64,000 nucleotides of DNA, taken from Oscheius sp. JU75 (taxonomy: Eukaryota; Nematoda; Chromadorea; Rhabditida; Rhabditidae). Made by a program: the position numbers and the translations under genes. Of this stretch, positions 35,901 through 46,718 are shown piece after piece (position 1 is the first letter of the stretch; every line of letters begins with the position of its first letter). The notes beneath the pieces are model-generated. The model searched no databases. It had not been told where the DNA came from and saw only the letters and a list, made by a program, of their open reading frames with translations. The stretch spans positions 6,572,001 to 6,636,000 of the forward strand of contig JASJZC010000007.1 of NCBI GenBank assembly GCA_037178855.1, read 5' to 3'.

Positions 35901-38900
35901 GCTCTCTGATGCTGTTGGACGTACAGACCTGCTGTATGCGAACCCCAATCCAGTCAACAAGAAGGCCACTATGCTCGAGTTTGGATCAATCCTCAAGAAT
36001 GTCCATCATATGTACCCCGAAGTGTCCACAGAAGGAGGAACTGTCAAACAGGTTACAAGAAAGTGACCCAATAATGAAATTTCCAGACAATCGAGATTGG
36101 AGATCTGGAAAAAGAGATTCTGACACAGTTGGACAGCGTTTTCACTGACAAGGGGAAGCATAAGCGCTTCGAAAACAAAACGATTACTAATCTGGACAGA
36201 GCCTTTGGAGCAAGGATCAGCTATGAGGTTCGGCCCAACTAATTGAATGACCTTAAGTGGCCCATTGCAGATCTCCAAGCGCTACGACGAAGAAGGCCTC
36301 AGTGACACGCGCTCCATCTACATTGACCTCAAGGGCTCGGCTGGACAATCCTTCTGTGCTTTCCTGGCCAAGGGTGTGACCGTGAATCTCGAGGGAGATG
36401 CAAACGATTATGTGGGAAAATGTCTTTCTGGTGGTCACATCGTCGTCTACCCCCACAAGAGCTCTATCTTCAAATCTGAGGAGAACTCGGTCATTGGAAA
36501 TGTTGCCCTCTATGGAGCTACCAGCGGAGAATGCTGGTTCCGAGGAGTTGCTGGAGAACGTTTCGCTGTCCGTAACTCTGGGGCCACGGCTGTAGTTGAA
36601 TCTGTTGGAGATCACGGTTGCGAGTACATGACCGGCGGTCGAGTCATCGTCCTTGGAGATGTTGGACGCAACTTCGCCGCAGCCATGAGTGGAGGAATCG
36701 CCTACATCTTCAACAAGTTTGAAATCTGTTTGACTTATAAAATTAGACATTTCAGCAACGACTATACAATTGGCCGCATCAACACTGCTACTGTTGATCT
36801 GGACGAGCCAACTGAGGACGATCTCATCTGGGTCTACGAAAAGATTACTAAGTTCATCGAGTTGACTGGCTCCGAACTTGGCAAGTTCATATTGGAAAAT
36901 TGGCAGACTGTTCACGGAAAGCTTGTCAAGGTCTTCCCCAAGGATTACAAGAGAGTGTTGGAAGAGGCTGAGGCTGAAAAGAAGAAGCAAGAAGAAGAAC
37001 AGAAACTGTCTGTTAAGGATGGCCACACCAGAACTAGAACCCTCTCCATGGACATGCAGATCGCCCCGACGATCCATCTGAAGCACAAAAAGAAGGATCT
37101 AACCAAGAGAAAACTCAGCGTGAGTAGTTTTCCACTTCATTTTTATTGCTGAGAACAACTTTGCAGAAAGATGATGTTCAGCTAGCTGTTCCAAAGGTTA
37201 ATGCTTGAATTAGAAAGTGACGTTACTAAACGTATAACCATCTGTACTTTGTTCAAAACATGCATGGGCGTTTTTCTATAAATGCAGCTTTTGCAAACAA
37301 ATGTAGTTGCAGATAGGACATCGTTCTCGCAAATTGTCCAAGACCATCCGTCCACAAGATATTGTCGGTTTCGAGGGAGAGGAAGATCTACAGGAAGCCA
37401 TCGAGCTCGAGGATGGGGACAAGCAGTCTGGCAATGAGAGCAACTCCGATGACGAGGTCGGTTAAAATCAGTAAAGGTTATAATTTCAAATTTCAGTTCA
37501 ACTCCCCCCGTCACATCGACATTGAAAACATGCCTGTTCCTGGTCACTTGCTCAAAAAGGACGAGCCATTGGACAAACTCCGCGGATTTGTCAAGTACCA
37601 GCGACAGAAGCAGATCTACCGTCCCGCCGAGGAGCGTTTGAAGGATTGGGATGAGGTCTATGATTTTGAGGCTATTAGAAAGAACATTCGCGAGCAAGCA
37701 GCCAGGTTGGTACTTACAATTTTTATTCACGAAGTTCTCTAAGATGTATGGACTGCGGTATTCCATTCTGTCAAGGGCATACTGGATGCCCTCTTGGCAA
37801 CATTATTCCCAAGTGGAACGACTTTGTGTTCAAGAAGAACTGGCGTCAAGCTCTCGAGCAGCTTCTCCAGACCAACAACTTCCCAGAGTTTACTGGACGT
37901 GTTTGCCCGGCTCCTTGCGAGGTATGCTCTTTTTCTTCGCCTCCGAAGTTTCGTTCAGGGAGCCTGCTGTCTTGGAATCGGAGCTCCCGCTGTTACTATC
38001 AAGTCGATTGAGTGTGCCATCATTGACTATGCATTCATGCAAGGATGGATTAAGGCCCAAAAGCCTGCGGAAAACACTGGAAAGAGAATCGCCATCATTG
38101 GGTCGGGACCGTCTGGTCTCGCTGCTGCAGCACAACTCATCAAAGTTGGACATACTGTCGTTGTCTACGAAAGGAAGAACAGAGTTGGAGGACTTCTTCG
38201 GTATAACCGTTTTGCATGCTTGATTTTACTATCGGTTCAGATATGGAATACCTACCATGAAGCTGGACAAGTTTGTGGTTGATCGCCGTGTGAGGCTTCT
38301 TGAAGACGAAGGAGTCCGTTTCCTCACAAGTACCGAGATTGGAAAGGACGTTCCAGCCGATTTTCTTCTGAAGGAAAACGATGCCATCATCGTCTGTACC
38401 GGATCGACCACCGCTCGTGATCTCCCTGTCGAAGGACGTGATGCCAAAGGAATCTGCTTCGCCATGGAATTCCTGGAGAAGAGTCAGAAGAAGAGAGCTG
38501 GTGATAACATCGCTTGGGAGGGACTGGATCCAAAAGACAAAAGAGTTGTCATCCTCGGAGGAGGCGACACAGCTACTGACTGCATCGGAACCAGCCTTCG
38601 TCTTGGAGCCAAGACCATCAGAGCTTTCGAGATCATGCCTGCTCACGGCGAGAACAGGAAGCCTACCAACCCATGGCCCGAATGGCCGTGGATCTTCCGT
38701 GTAGACTACGGTCATGAAGAGGCCAAGATCAAGAATGGGGAAGATCCGAGAACTTATGCCATCTCGACCAAAGTAAGAACTTATAGTTTTAACTCAAAGT
38801 AAATTCAGTCGTTCTCAACGGCCACGAACTCTGCCGGCATCAAGGTTGTAACTGGACTGAATATTGTCCAAGTGGAATGGGTGGATGAGAATGGACAGAG

Positions 38901-39283
38901 GAAGATGAAGGAAGTGCCAGGAAGTGAGGAGACCATCGGCTGTGATCTCTGCATCATTGCAATGGGATTCGTTGGACCCGAGAAAGTAACATACAAAAGC
39001 TTCATTCAAAAACATCATTTAGACTGTTATCGACCAGTTGGGACTGAACCTCGATCCCAGATCTAACATTCTGACCCCGAAGGATAAGTACAACTCCTCG
39101 AAGGCGAAGGTCTTCGCTGCTGGAGACTGTCGCCGTGGTCAATCTCTCGTAGTCTGGGCCATTCACGAAGGAAGACAGGCTGCTCGTGAAGTTGACGAGT
39201 TCCTGGTAGGCAAGACGACCCTGGCCGGCCCTGGAGGAATCGTCACTGCTTCGATTAGTCACAAGAACGCCAAAAGGTTCTAA
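26951..39283 (+). CDS. Glutamate synthase (NAD(P)H-GOGAT), fused large and small subunits
   Basis: Makes glutamate from glutamine and 2-oxoglutarate. The ATG is two bases after a TTTTCAG acceptor. The class-II glutamine amidotransferase domain has the catalytic Cys in [10 protein letters not shown], plus [12 protein letters not shown] and [12 protein letters not shown]. The central domain has [19 protein letters not shown]; the FMN domain has [12 protein letters not shown] and [10 protein letters not shown]; the 3Fe-4S cysteines lie in [17 protein letters not shown]. The GltA C-terminal beta-helix repeats follow. A charged linker leads to the beta part, with Cys clusters ([27 protein letters not shown]) and two dinucleotide-binding folds ([13 protein letters not shown] and [10 protein letters not shown]). 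It ends KNAKRF; AATAAA at 39326. One intron (28404-31793) hosts three flp genes. Corresponds to C. elegans W07E11.1. Confidence 0.95.
28495..28728 (-). CDS. flp-28: FMRFamide-like neuropeptide precursor ([10 protein letters not shown]), nested
   Basis: A 77-aa precursor: signal peptide ([19 protein letters not shown]) then [12 protein letters not shown]. Cleavage at KR and amidation via Gly would give APNRILMRF-amide, one conservative change from C. elegans FLP-28 (APNRVLMRF-amide). The peptide directly follows the predicted signal-cleavage site. The C-terminal part reads [18 protein letters not shown] and beyond; possible donors near 28560 suggest the coding end could be spliced differently. 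The gene lies antisense in the glutamate synthase intron, 91 bp from its upstream exon. An AACAG acceptor upstream of the ATG suggests trans-splicing. Confidence 0.85.
   Translation of the reverse strand: MLNIRFLLALLVVLVACSTVSLAAPNRILMRFGKRAVGGIPVHLGGEYVPVDYIGWVFWTNVRSAIFSLPYGPDNDF
28804..30242. other. Non-coding part of the host intron between flp-28 and flp-3
   Basis: No peptide precursor or other gene is supported. A TATATAAAG lies near 29157-29165 on the plus strand and is followed by a short ORF ([14 protein letters not shown]). A 99-aa minus ORF (29373-29672) has no signal peptide or motif. The part beside flp-28 probably includes its promoter. Confidence 0.35.
30243..30703 (-). CDS. 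flp-3: FMRFamide-like neuropeptide precursor with five GTMRFG peptides, nested
   Basis: Four exons. Exon 1 gives the signal peptide ([18 protein letters not shown]). The body yields APLGTMRFG three times, one [10 protein letters not shown]-type (preceded by SYEE) and a terminal DPLGTMRFG, each followed by KR or a final K. The C-terminal motif GTMRFG defines FLP-3, a peptide family linked in C. elegans to male turning and pheromone behaviour. Introns are 40-46 nt and two of them interrupt codons next to the peptides. The stop follows the last Lys, so that peptide is processed at the C-terminus. Opposite strand to the host gene, as for its neighbours. Confidence 0.92.
30704..31421. promoter_or_regulatory. 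Intergenic spacer between flp-3 and flp-2 in the host intron
   Basis: No ORF of interest. It is 718 bp upstream of flp-3 and downstream of flp-2 and presumably contains the flp-3 promoter. I could not name a motif. Confidence 0.3.
31422..31702 (-). CDS. flp-2: FMRFamide-like neuropeptide precursor (EPIRFG peptides), nested
   Basis: Three exons. Signal peptide [18 protein letters not shown], a short propeptide ending MPMKR, then [11 protein letters not shown] and [11 protein letters not shown], then an eight-residue acidic/aromatic tail (FDPSGDYY). SPREPIRFG is identical to, and FRGEPIRFG nearly identical to, the C. elegans FLP-2 peptides. The second peptide is split by a 42-nt intron inside its Arg codon. 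The start codon lies 92 bp upstream, on the opposite strand, of the host glutamate synthase exon beginning at 31794. Confidence 0.9.
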
Positions 39284-39449
39284 AAAGTAGAACTTGTAGC
39301 CAGTTGTATACAGGTGCTTTGTATCAATAAATATAATACATCACAAACGTGGTAAATCACAAAGCAGGACTAGTTATGTTTTTCAAAAATTGATATGTAG
39401 AGTGAAAATGGGTAAGGAGCAATTCGGCTTCCTAATACGGTTGGGCTGG

Positions 39450-40738
39450 CTAGAACAGAATGATAACCGAGAAAAGCAGTAACGCTGTTAGAGTAAGATC
39501 TTTAGGCGTTGGTCTCGCTGACGATCTGATCAATCGGGCCCGTTTCCACTCATCCCAAGCAAGCTCGTTTTGCTGAGGAGATGTAGGCTCTAGGTGAGTG
39601 CAGTCGATGCCACAGAGGGTGTTGAACTGCATTCTTTCGCAGAGACATTTTGTAACTATTGACTGAAAAACGTAGTATTAAAGAGGAAGAGACAGCAGGG
39701 ATTCTCTGAGCTGGTCGTTGAACTCAACATTAAAAAAAGCACATTTCCACGAAGTTCAGTCTATGTGAAAAGGCAAAGCGCGTTCATTTCGGGTTTGTAC
39801 ACACACGCTTTTAACCGTTTCAGATATATCAGGGATTGCAAGCCATTATGACAAAAACGCTTATGGTTTTGTTGCTCTTGTTCAAACAGAGTGTGTTGAA
39901 CGGCATTCTTTCGCAGAGACAATATCAGGTAAACTCACGTGGTAGCAGTGTGCTTGATGAAGTGAATAGAGTTCGGAGAGTATGGAACGAACTACTAGGC
40001 ACTCTCTTTCTGTGTCTGTCTCCGTATATGCCATCAACTTCTTTGACGTATCGAGTTTAATTCTGAAGCTGATACCTTTAACAAATAATCAATTTTTCAC
40101 CTGAGCAATCGATGTCTATCGTAACTAATGTACCCGGACGTTGGTTTCATGTGCTCTTCGCAATGCGCAATAATGTTGTGGACATGATCAGACGAACAGT
40201 TTTTGAATCGGCTCAAAGAACATTGTAATTGTAGATATCCTAATGAATTGATGATACTTTGTCCGTTCATTGATTCCCGGGGCCGGACTACCGGAACCAC
40301 CTAAAAAGTCAATTAATAAGGGATTAAAGGCGAAAATTATACCCCTTCTACCGCTCGATTAGTCTTTCTTTTCCTAGAGCATGTTGACAGCGTCGTTTTC
40401 CAACCATACTGAGCAAATTGGCCAACGGCTACGGGTTTACATTTTCCTACTCTCGCTTCGAAACATTCATCCAAAAACTGAAAACGTTGTTTTGTAAAAG
40501 TTGTTCAAATGTACTGTGTAGTGAACGCATCTGAAGGTTAAAGCTTCCTCGCTACACGTTTCTTCCATCATTTGAAAAAGCTCAGTGAAACAGGCAGCTC
40601 CGGCTGACCCGTTGCAAGTAGCGTTCCTAAACGTTCTTTGTCATTAAGTTACAAAAACACCTACGGATGGACGTAGGATCTGATTAGGAAAGCAGATGCA
40701 CCGCGTAGAAAATAGGCAAGCAACAGGCCGAAGAACAT
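39450..40738 (-). CDS. GPI-anchored Cys-rich protein, GAS1/GFR-alpha-like
   Basis: Built from about seven exons with matching phases. A signal peptide (MFFGLLLAYFLRGASA) is followed by Cys-rich segments (NATCNGSAGAAC, EETCSEEALTFRC, FLDECFEARVGKCKPV, QLQCSLSRFKNCSSDH, HCEEHMKPTSGY, ERECLVVRSI, KCLCERMQFNTLCGIDC). Spacing of paired cysteines on helices resembles the GDNF-receptor/GAS1 repeat. The C-terminus is a hydrophobic tail (TLTALLLFSVIILF) after a Ser/Arg spacer, as in GPI-anchor signals. Such proteins bind ligands (GDNF family; hedgehog for vertebrate GAS1). Convergent with glutamate synthase. The duplicated exon scrap in its last intron is listed separately. The family call rests on cysteine pattern only. 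Confidence 0.65.
39886..39921 (-). repeat. Partial duplicate of the last-exon start of the GAS1-like gene
   Basis: Thirty-six bases at 39886-39921 match 39612-39647 with two differences. The second copy is coding (KCLCERMQFNTLCG region); this copy lies in the preceding intron, 12 nt downstream of that intron's GTGAGT donor. It looks like a local exon-fragment duplication. Confidence 0.75.
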
Positions 40739-43654
40739 AGGGAAGCTCACATCCACGGATATTACCTCATATGCAGCGATCTGAAACGAGAGAACAAATT
40801 CGATAAGGAGGGTTGTGTTGAGGAAGAGGAGGGCCAGAAATAGTGATGCGAGAAAATGACAAAGATGAGGCAAAAGTAGGCGAACAAAAAAGGGAAGTCC
40901 CTCTTCTGTTGGCAGGAAGCAACGGCCAGGACAGCTTGTGAGGATTCAATGCGGGGGAATCACTACTACCCGGCCCAATACAACTAATTATATCTAAGCA
41001 GGATGGCAATATGATTCTTGCGGCGGTAGGATTTCTTGTCTTCAGGATCAACATGACTTGTATGTCAAACGGATAAGAAGGGTGAAAAGATTGGGAGCGA
41101 CTAAGATCAATTGAGTCTTGAGATTTGATCAGATGACCATTTGTGATTCACACATTTTATACAAAAAATGAAGATGATTACGAGGGAGAGAAAACTATGA
41201 AGCCTAACCTGATTGAAACGGTGAAAATAGTCATATACGATCTGTGAAGCCTTTTTGCAAGAGCTTCGTCTAATCTCTGTAGTATTCAATGACATTAGAA
41301 ACATTGTAATCTATAAGGTGAGAACATTAAGCAATCACTCCTACGTGTTCACAGAAATTGGTGAGCTTATCATGAACCATTGAAGTAAAAAGACAAGCCA
41401 TAACTAAACAGCATTAATTGCACAGGAAAGCTACAGAAACAATAATCGGCGATTTGCAATTACAATCAAGCACGACGAGAGCATCCGGGCAAAAAGAGAC
41501 GGATTTCTGGGGGAGTCTAATCCATAAACCTACATCTATTTAAGAAGGCCAGACAAAAAGCTAACGTGCTAAGAAGTGCTGGTCTAAAAAGGGCAGAAGG
41601 ACTTCTGAATGTACTTTGAATTTTTGTTTGGCTCATCTGGAAAAACGAGAAACGAGACGTTCTAGACCTGTCTAGTGCTGGTGTTCATCAAAGTGTCAAA
41701 TGTTCAAAAGTGTATATCCCCCAAAATGTTTACGGTTGCATCAATGTAAAAGAGCCTCAGAGCGCCATTGCCGGAAGAATTGCTAAAAACTTGGCTGTGT
41801 ATGTTTTACATGGTGGTCGAGAGATTTCAGGGATTTTATTGAAACTTGCGGTTGTATAGCACTGATTTCGTATCATACACTTATGAATGGGACTGATTTT
41901 TGACCGCGTTCTCGAACATATCTGTGTTTTTGTTGTAACGAGTAACAGCAAACTGTTGAAACTACAACGATCAGAAAAACAGCAAATGGGAAGTAGTGGA
42001 TTAACAATGAGTGATAGAAGACGGCAACGATTAGATGCTTGTGCGTGAATCAATGTGGTAGCTTTGAGATTATCCGAGATTTGCCCTCCTGCCAGCTGAA
42101 TCAATTACCTTAATTAACGTGGCCTCCAAAGCAAACTTTAAATTGGTCCAATCAGGTACCGGATTGCATACAAGAGATATATATGGCTCGTCAGCCCGTC
42201 ATAGCACAACTAGCTCAAAAGGGTCGGACCAGAGGAATAACTGATGGCGTCCAGAGAATGAGCTAATTCGCATCAGAGTCTTCCTTATCGCGAGAAAAAC
42301 TTCGCGGAGTAAATAATGTCATTCACGTGAAACATTCCCACAGATGGGAGTATCGTCTGTGAGCTAAACATTTCCAGAGCCTAATTCTCATGATTCACAG
42401 GGTGCAGTACGCAATACGAAAACAAGCTTCGCTCAGGTTCTTGAGACGGAACGAGGACAATAAATCAGAATAACAAGCTGTCTGTACTAATTTCCTTTCC
42501 TAGTCTCTGATTAGTCTAAGCCAAATGGTCTGAAAGACTTAAAAGACGTGCCGAAAATGATGGCAGGTGCTCAAGATAAATTGTAGTGTCGAAAAATTGC
42601 CCGTGACTAGTATATTAGACGAGTCTGGGAAGACAAACACAGTCTGATGATGGGTTACGGGGATAAAGCGCTCAGAAGGTATTCTCCGTGAACGGGGGAA
42701 CTTTTTCAACAAACGAGGATATGTCCCCAAATATGAGCGAACAAGTTGGCGATTAGGAATCCACGACAAATGAAGGCGGAAAGCACCAAATAAATTCAAT
42801 TATCTCACAAAGACGTCTACATTTTTCGGCAGTAACTATGAGCTGGAGAAATCTAAAGCATCGAGCAATTAGGATCTCGGGAGACCAAGAAAGCTCTTTA
42901 TTTTTTTCCTCATTTGTCTGAGATATGAGAGTAGGACGAAGTGCGTGAGAGCGGAACATGATCTTCAGTTCCGTGTCATTAACAAAAACGCTCATACAGA
43001 GCATGACATCTTTCCGAAAACATTTGGACCCACTTTAAAATGGAGGAACGAGTATGTGAGCAGAATCCGGTGAAACATATTGTCTGACATTAATCCCTAT
43101 TCGAGAAGCATTCCAGAATTGAAAGACGAAAAAACTTGTTTTGGAAGCCATTTGGTAAAAGCAGATTGCATGCGATACTACATTTTACGTTAGAGTTTTG
43201 GATTCAATTAATTGCTGGCAGGCAAGGAAATGCGTTTTTCGTTTGAAAAAGTAACAGGTGTTTGTGATTTTCTACGCTGAGGCAGATGCAGCTTTGTTTC
43301 ATCTGAATTAATTCGACCAGTGCACAATGAAGTCTGAATCAAGCTGTCTCGGGTCTCCGTCTTCAGCCTCAAAGATCCCGCACGAACAATTGAATAAACA
43401 GACTCTTTCAAGTTGTTTCTGTTTAAAATATTCGGAGATGGTCGAGACCAAAAAGATTCGGTTCTCAAAAAGAATATAGTAGGAGGGCAAGACTGCTGGA
43501 AATTAATTCATAAGTGTGAGAGCTATAGCACTACTTCGGAAGTACTTTTTTAAACACTTGTTTCTTTGATTCATTATCTTATTGTGCTGCGGTGTTACGT
43601 TTCACGTTATTTCGTTCTATTGCATGCGATCGCTAAAAGTGCTATTGTTATCAG
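40739..43654. other. Intergenic, about 2.9 kb, no gene supported
   Basis: Several minus open stretches (41107-41304, 41757-42104, 42539-42799, 42753-43004, 43208-43468) have no coherent splice sites, signal peptide or recognisable family. The part near 40750 is the 5' flank of the GAS1-like gene, where a TTTCAG precedes its start codon. Confidence 0.35.
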
Positions 43655-44941
43655 ATCTACTTCTACTGCTTGGAATTTAGTAGTTCTTCTAAAATATCAC
43701 TAAATGAATATAACAATTACCCACAACAGTTTGCTATCACATTAACATTGGATCGACACGATCAAGGGGTCTATATGTCAATCTTTATAGGTTTTTCTCA
43801 ACCTATATCAGAGATGAAGTCGGCTCGTGTCAACCTCTACCATAGTCAGTGTTACTCTTCTCCACGTCTAAGCTTGTCTTGAGTAAAATCACCACTCGTA
43901 GCTTTGCATGTAGAATCATACTTTTTGCTGCCCGACGCTCAAAATTGATTGCTCTAGATGTGGTATCGCATCTCTTATCCATTCATTCCTTCATCTTGAC
44001 TTGGTTTTCTCGTTTTTCTTTTTAGTCTGAACGATTGTTTGATGGCATTTTATCTCTTCATTCCATCCTTTCAAAGTTGCCTCAAAAGCAGAAATAATAA
44101 ATTTTGGTTTTTGGTTTTTTTTTCAAGATTTACGATTTGAGCGGGTTTTCTTTGAAGGATGCTGTTCACGACTTTGATCTTCAGTCCTATAACAAACATG
44201 GAATTGATGGACAACCTCACAAGATGTTCTTGGATGCTAGGAGCGAATTTGTTATACAGGTCGAGGTGAGAAAGGTGAGAACATTTTAGTTTCGTGAAAA
44301 AAGAAAGAGTTTAGAAATACGGTGCTCCAATTTTTTGTGAAAAGTGCGAGAGACTTTGTGACGATATCCTATTCCACTGAGTTACAGGGAGTTAAAGACT
44401 ATTATGCAAGTGTTATGAAAAAGTCAGAATCACGAGCATTTTAAGATTCTAAACTCTTTGCTCACTTAATCTTTTACTTTTGCTCTCCGACATACATTGA
44501 AGATCTTGAGTCGAATGCAGAGTTTCAGGGGTCATCATCAATGTGGAAATAAATCTCCGAAGAAACCGAAGTCATTCGAATCGCTTCTCAGGAGTTAGTT
44601 GAGTTGGTCAAGGAGCAGTCTTCAAATATTTTTACAGAAGAAAGCAAAGGTAGAGAAGAAAAAGATACGAAAGCTGAAAAGCACTGTCGTTGAACAAAGA
44701 GACCTTGATCTGTAAATTAACCTACCAGCTGGATTTTCGGAGAATCAAGAAGAGGGGAAAGTTGATCCAAGATTTGATGCATCAAGTGGTCGAGAAGACG
44801 GCAAAGATGGAAAAACTTGAGATTGCATTGAGGGTCAAGAAAATTTAACATTCCAAGTTTTATTGAATTTGTTTAGAGGTGACAAATGCCTTGTATCAGA
44901 ACCTGCTCTTGATTCAATTTCCAAGAATAACCCACCTATGA
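43655..44941 (+). pseudogene. Unresolved coding region: coiled-coil or Lys-rich exons, possibly decayed gene
   Basis: Several protein-like segments follow one another. 43655-43790 reads IYFYCLEFSSSSKISL after an ATCAG acceptor. 44130-44275 reads IYDLSGFSLKDAVHDFDLQ, then HKMFLDARSEFVIQVEV. 44640-44690 reads KKAKVEKKKIRKLKST, and 44731-44840 reads LDFRRIKKRGKLIQDL, then MEKLEIALR, which may continue as VTNALYQNLLLIQF to a stop at 44939-44941. Across 44540-44960 a second frame is also protein-like (ENQEEGKVDPRFDASS, then SEPALDSISKNNPP) but contains a stop. No initiating Met with a clean gene model was found. It may be a pseudogene or a gene with exons I misplaced. Confidence 0.3.
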
Positions 44942-45415
44942 AAAAGGTAAGGTAGTCAAACAGTAATCCAAAGTATTGTAGAAAAGGTTCCTGTCAAGGC
45001 AATATCTAATCCCTCTTCTACATGTGCTTTTACTCTACTATAGTTGTGGAAGTAAACCTAATTCTTCTTAGTTGTAATGCTATTAGGATAACGTACAAAT
45101 AAATTAAATGAGATGAAAGAAATCAAAAGCATTTTCCTCGCACTACAACTTTGAAATACATGTCTTTGTAGCTTGTATGGTGTACGAGAGTGAAATCTCA
45201 AGGCCTAAATCAATTGTTTTCAAATTTGGATTCAGTATTGATCAAAAATTCAGTGACAATTTGAACACACTGCTGTTTCAAGTCACATTGCTGGTTTTCA
45301 AAATGGTAGTACAATTGAGAAGAGGTATATATGAAAAGGAAACATAACAGTCGACAAGCAGGTAATCTTGAACAGGATCTCGACAAAAAAACTAACAACA
45401 TCGTAACAAACAAGA
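44942..45415. other. Intergenic, nothing seen
   Basis: AT-rich with no coding signal. An AATAAA lies near 45098 on the plus strand, which could serve the preceding remnant. Confidence 0.3.
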
Positions 45416-45760
45416 TTAGTCGAAATCGTTTTGGAGCGGTTGATGTGCTGCCTGTTCTCCTCTGACCCGAGCCGCAAGGTTTTGAATTTGATCGCGGAGA
45501 ATATGTCTGTTCCAAACGCAAACTGTGACGATATTGGAAATGAAGAGAAGACAAACAATGAATCCCAAAACCTGTAAGAGAAGCAGCATCTTGGTTAAAA
45601 AACGAGTGCTTACCGTCGATAAGGTATGGCAGTTGTGTAGATTGTGAGCACAGTTTTTGGAAGCATCCAAATCGGAGACGAGATTCGTTACATTTTTATT
45701 GGATAAGACATTGGCAGAGGTGTTAGCAAGAATTAGGAATAAGAGGGCAGCGGAACGCAT
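45416..45760 (-). CDS. Small single-pass membrane protein, copy 1 of a tandem pair
   Basis: About 94 aa in two exons. Signal peptide (MRSAALLFLILANTSA), a short lumenal or extracellular part with N-glycosylation sequons and the motif NCAHNLHNCHTLST, then a membrane span (VLGFIVCLLFISNIVTVCVW) and a charged cytosolic tail ending QPLQNDFD. The single intron falls exactly before the membrane span. The same layout, Cys-His motif and intron position are found in the next gene, so the two are tandem duplicates. No known family recognised. Probably a type I membrane protein. Confidence 0.7.
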   Translation of the reverse strand: MRSAALLFLILANTSANVLSNKNVTNLVSDLDASKNCAHNLHNCHTLSTVSTRFLTKMLLLLQVLGFIVCLLFISNIVTVCVWNRHILRDQIQNLAARVRGEQAAHQPLQNDFD

Positions 45761-46204
45761 GTTGTGTTGAATGAGCAGTGAGAAAACTAAAGTAAACCTG
45801 GCGATTGATTTGGCAGGCCGCAGTGAATCAGACTTACTAGATAAGCGTATCGGCAAAAAACAAGTTTCATAAGTTCGCCCCGTTGCTAGGCTATCCAAAG
45901 GTGAGCTACAATTTTCTCGTGGCCGTGTCGTGAGAGCCATCGATCGCCGGCTAAATGATCGCTCAAAGTTGTAAATCTGATAGCCAAGCGAACTTGAACT
46001 TAAGCGCTTCTCTCAAAAAAAAATACATCAAAGTTGCTCACTGAGATTTATTGGACCATGAGATATCATAAAAGGAGATTAAACCGACTGAGGAACCGTA
46101 TGAGATGAGAAAAATACAGGGAGGAGACAATCTAACCGCTGTGGACCCTTTAGAATTACAAGTGGAAGAGGGGAAGCTAAGGTTAACGCTGAATCACAAA
46201 CAGG

Positions 46205-46718
46205 TTAACGGAAACGGATGATATCGTCGTTGTAGCGGTGATCGTGCAGGACTGGCTCTTCATCTTCTTCTTGTTCGGCCGGAGCAAGAGATGGAATCCA
46301 GTGCGACAGGAAGAAACCAATGGCCAGCCGATTGAACCACACTATTGTGGCTACATTGATCAGCAACAGGCCGATCACCGTAACGCCGAGCACCTGCAAG
46401 CGAGCAAAACCAGTAAAACAGCAACGGAATGTTATGCTCACTAATTCTATTGGGTACTAATTTTAGGTCAATCATGTTAGACTAGAATCAGTACTCTACA
46501 GCTCCCGCTTCATGGAGTTCTGAAATACTCACCGCAGCCATTGTGTGGCACTCCGTCAAATTTTCATGGCACTTGCTGGAAGCATTGTGATGCTTCTCAA
46601 AGCCCTCTAGAGAGAAAACTTCTTCGACAGAGTTCAGAAAGTCTTCAGAAGATTGTTTTAGGGTCTTATTGGAAGTTAACCCTACTACCATCACAGAAAG
46701 TAATATCACAGCCTTCAT
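46205..46718 (-). CDS. Small single-pass membrane protein, copy 2 of a tandem pair
   Basis: About 125 aa in two exons. Signal peptide (MKAVILLSVMVVGLTS), an extracellular part with the motif KCHENLTECHTMAA, a membrane span (VLGVTVIGLLLINVATIVWF) and an acidic cytosolic tail (AEQEEDEEPVLHDH) ending in IIRFR. Shares C-x-x-x-L-x-x-C-H-T and the intron position just before V-L-G with the downstream copy, but the tails have diverged. It lies 444 bp upstream of copy 1 on the same strand. An operon is possible but the spacing is longer than typical. Confidence 0.7.

Noticed and set aside
36253-37086. 277-codon minus ORF
   Set aside because: It is the antisense shadow of the long glutamate synthase exon; its composition mirrors the sense codons and it has no start context.
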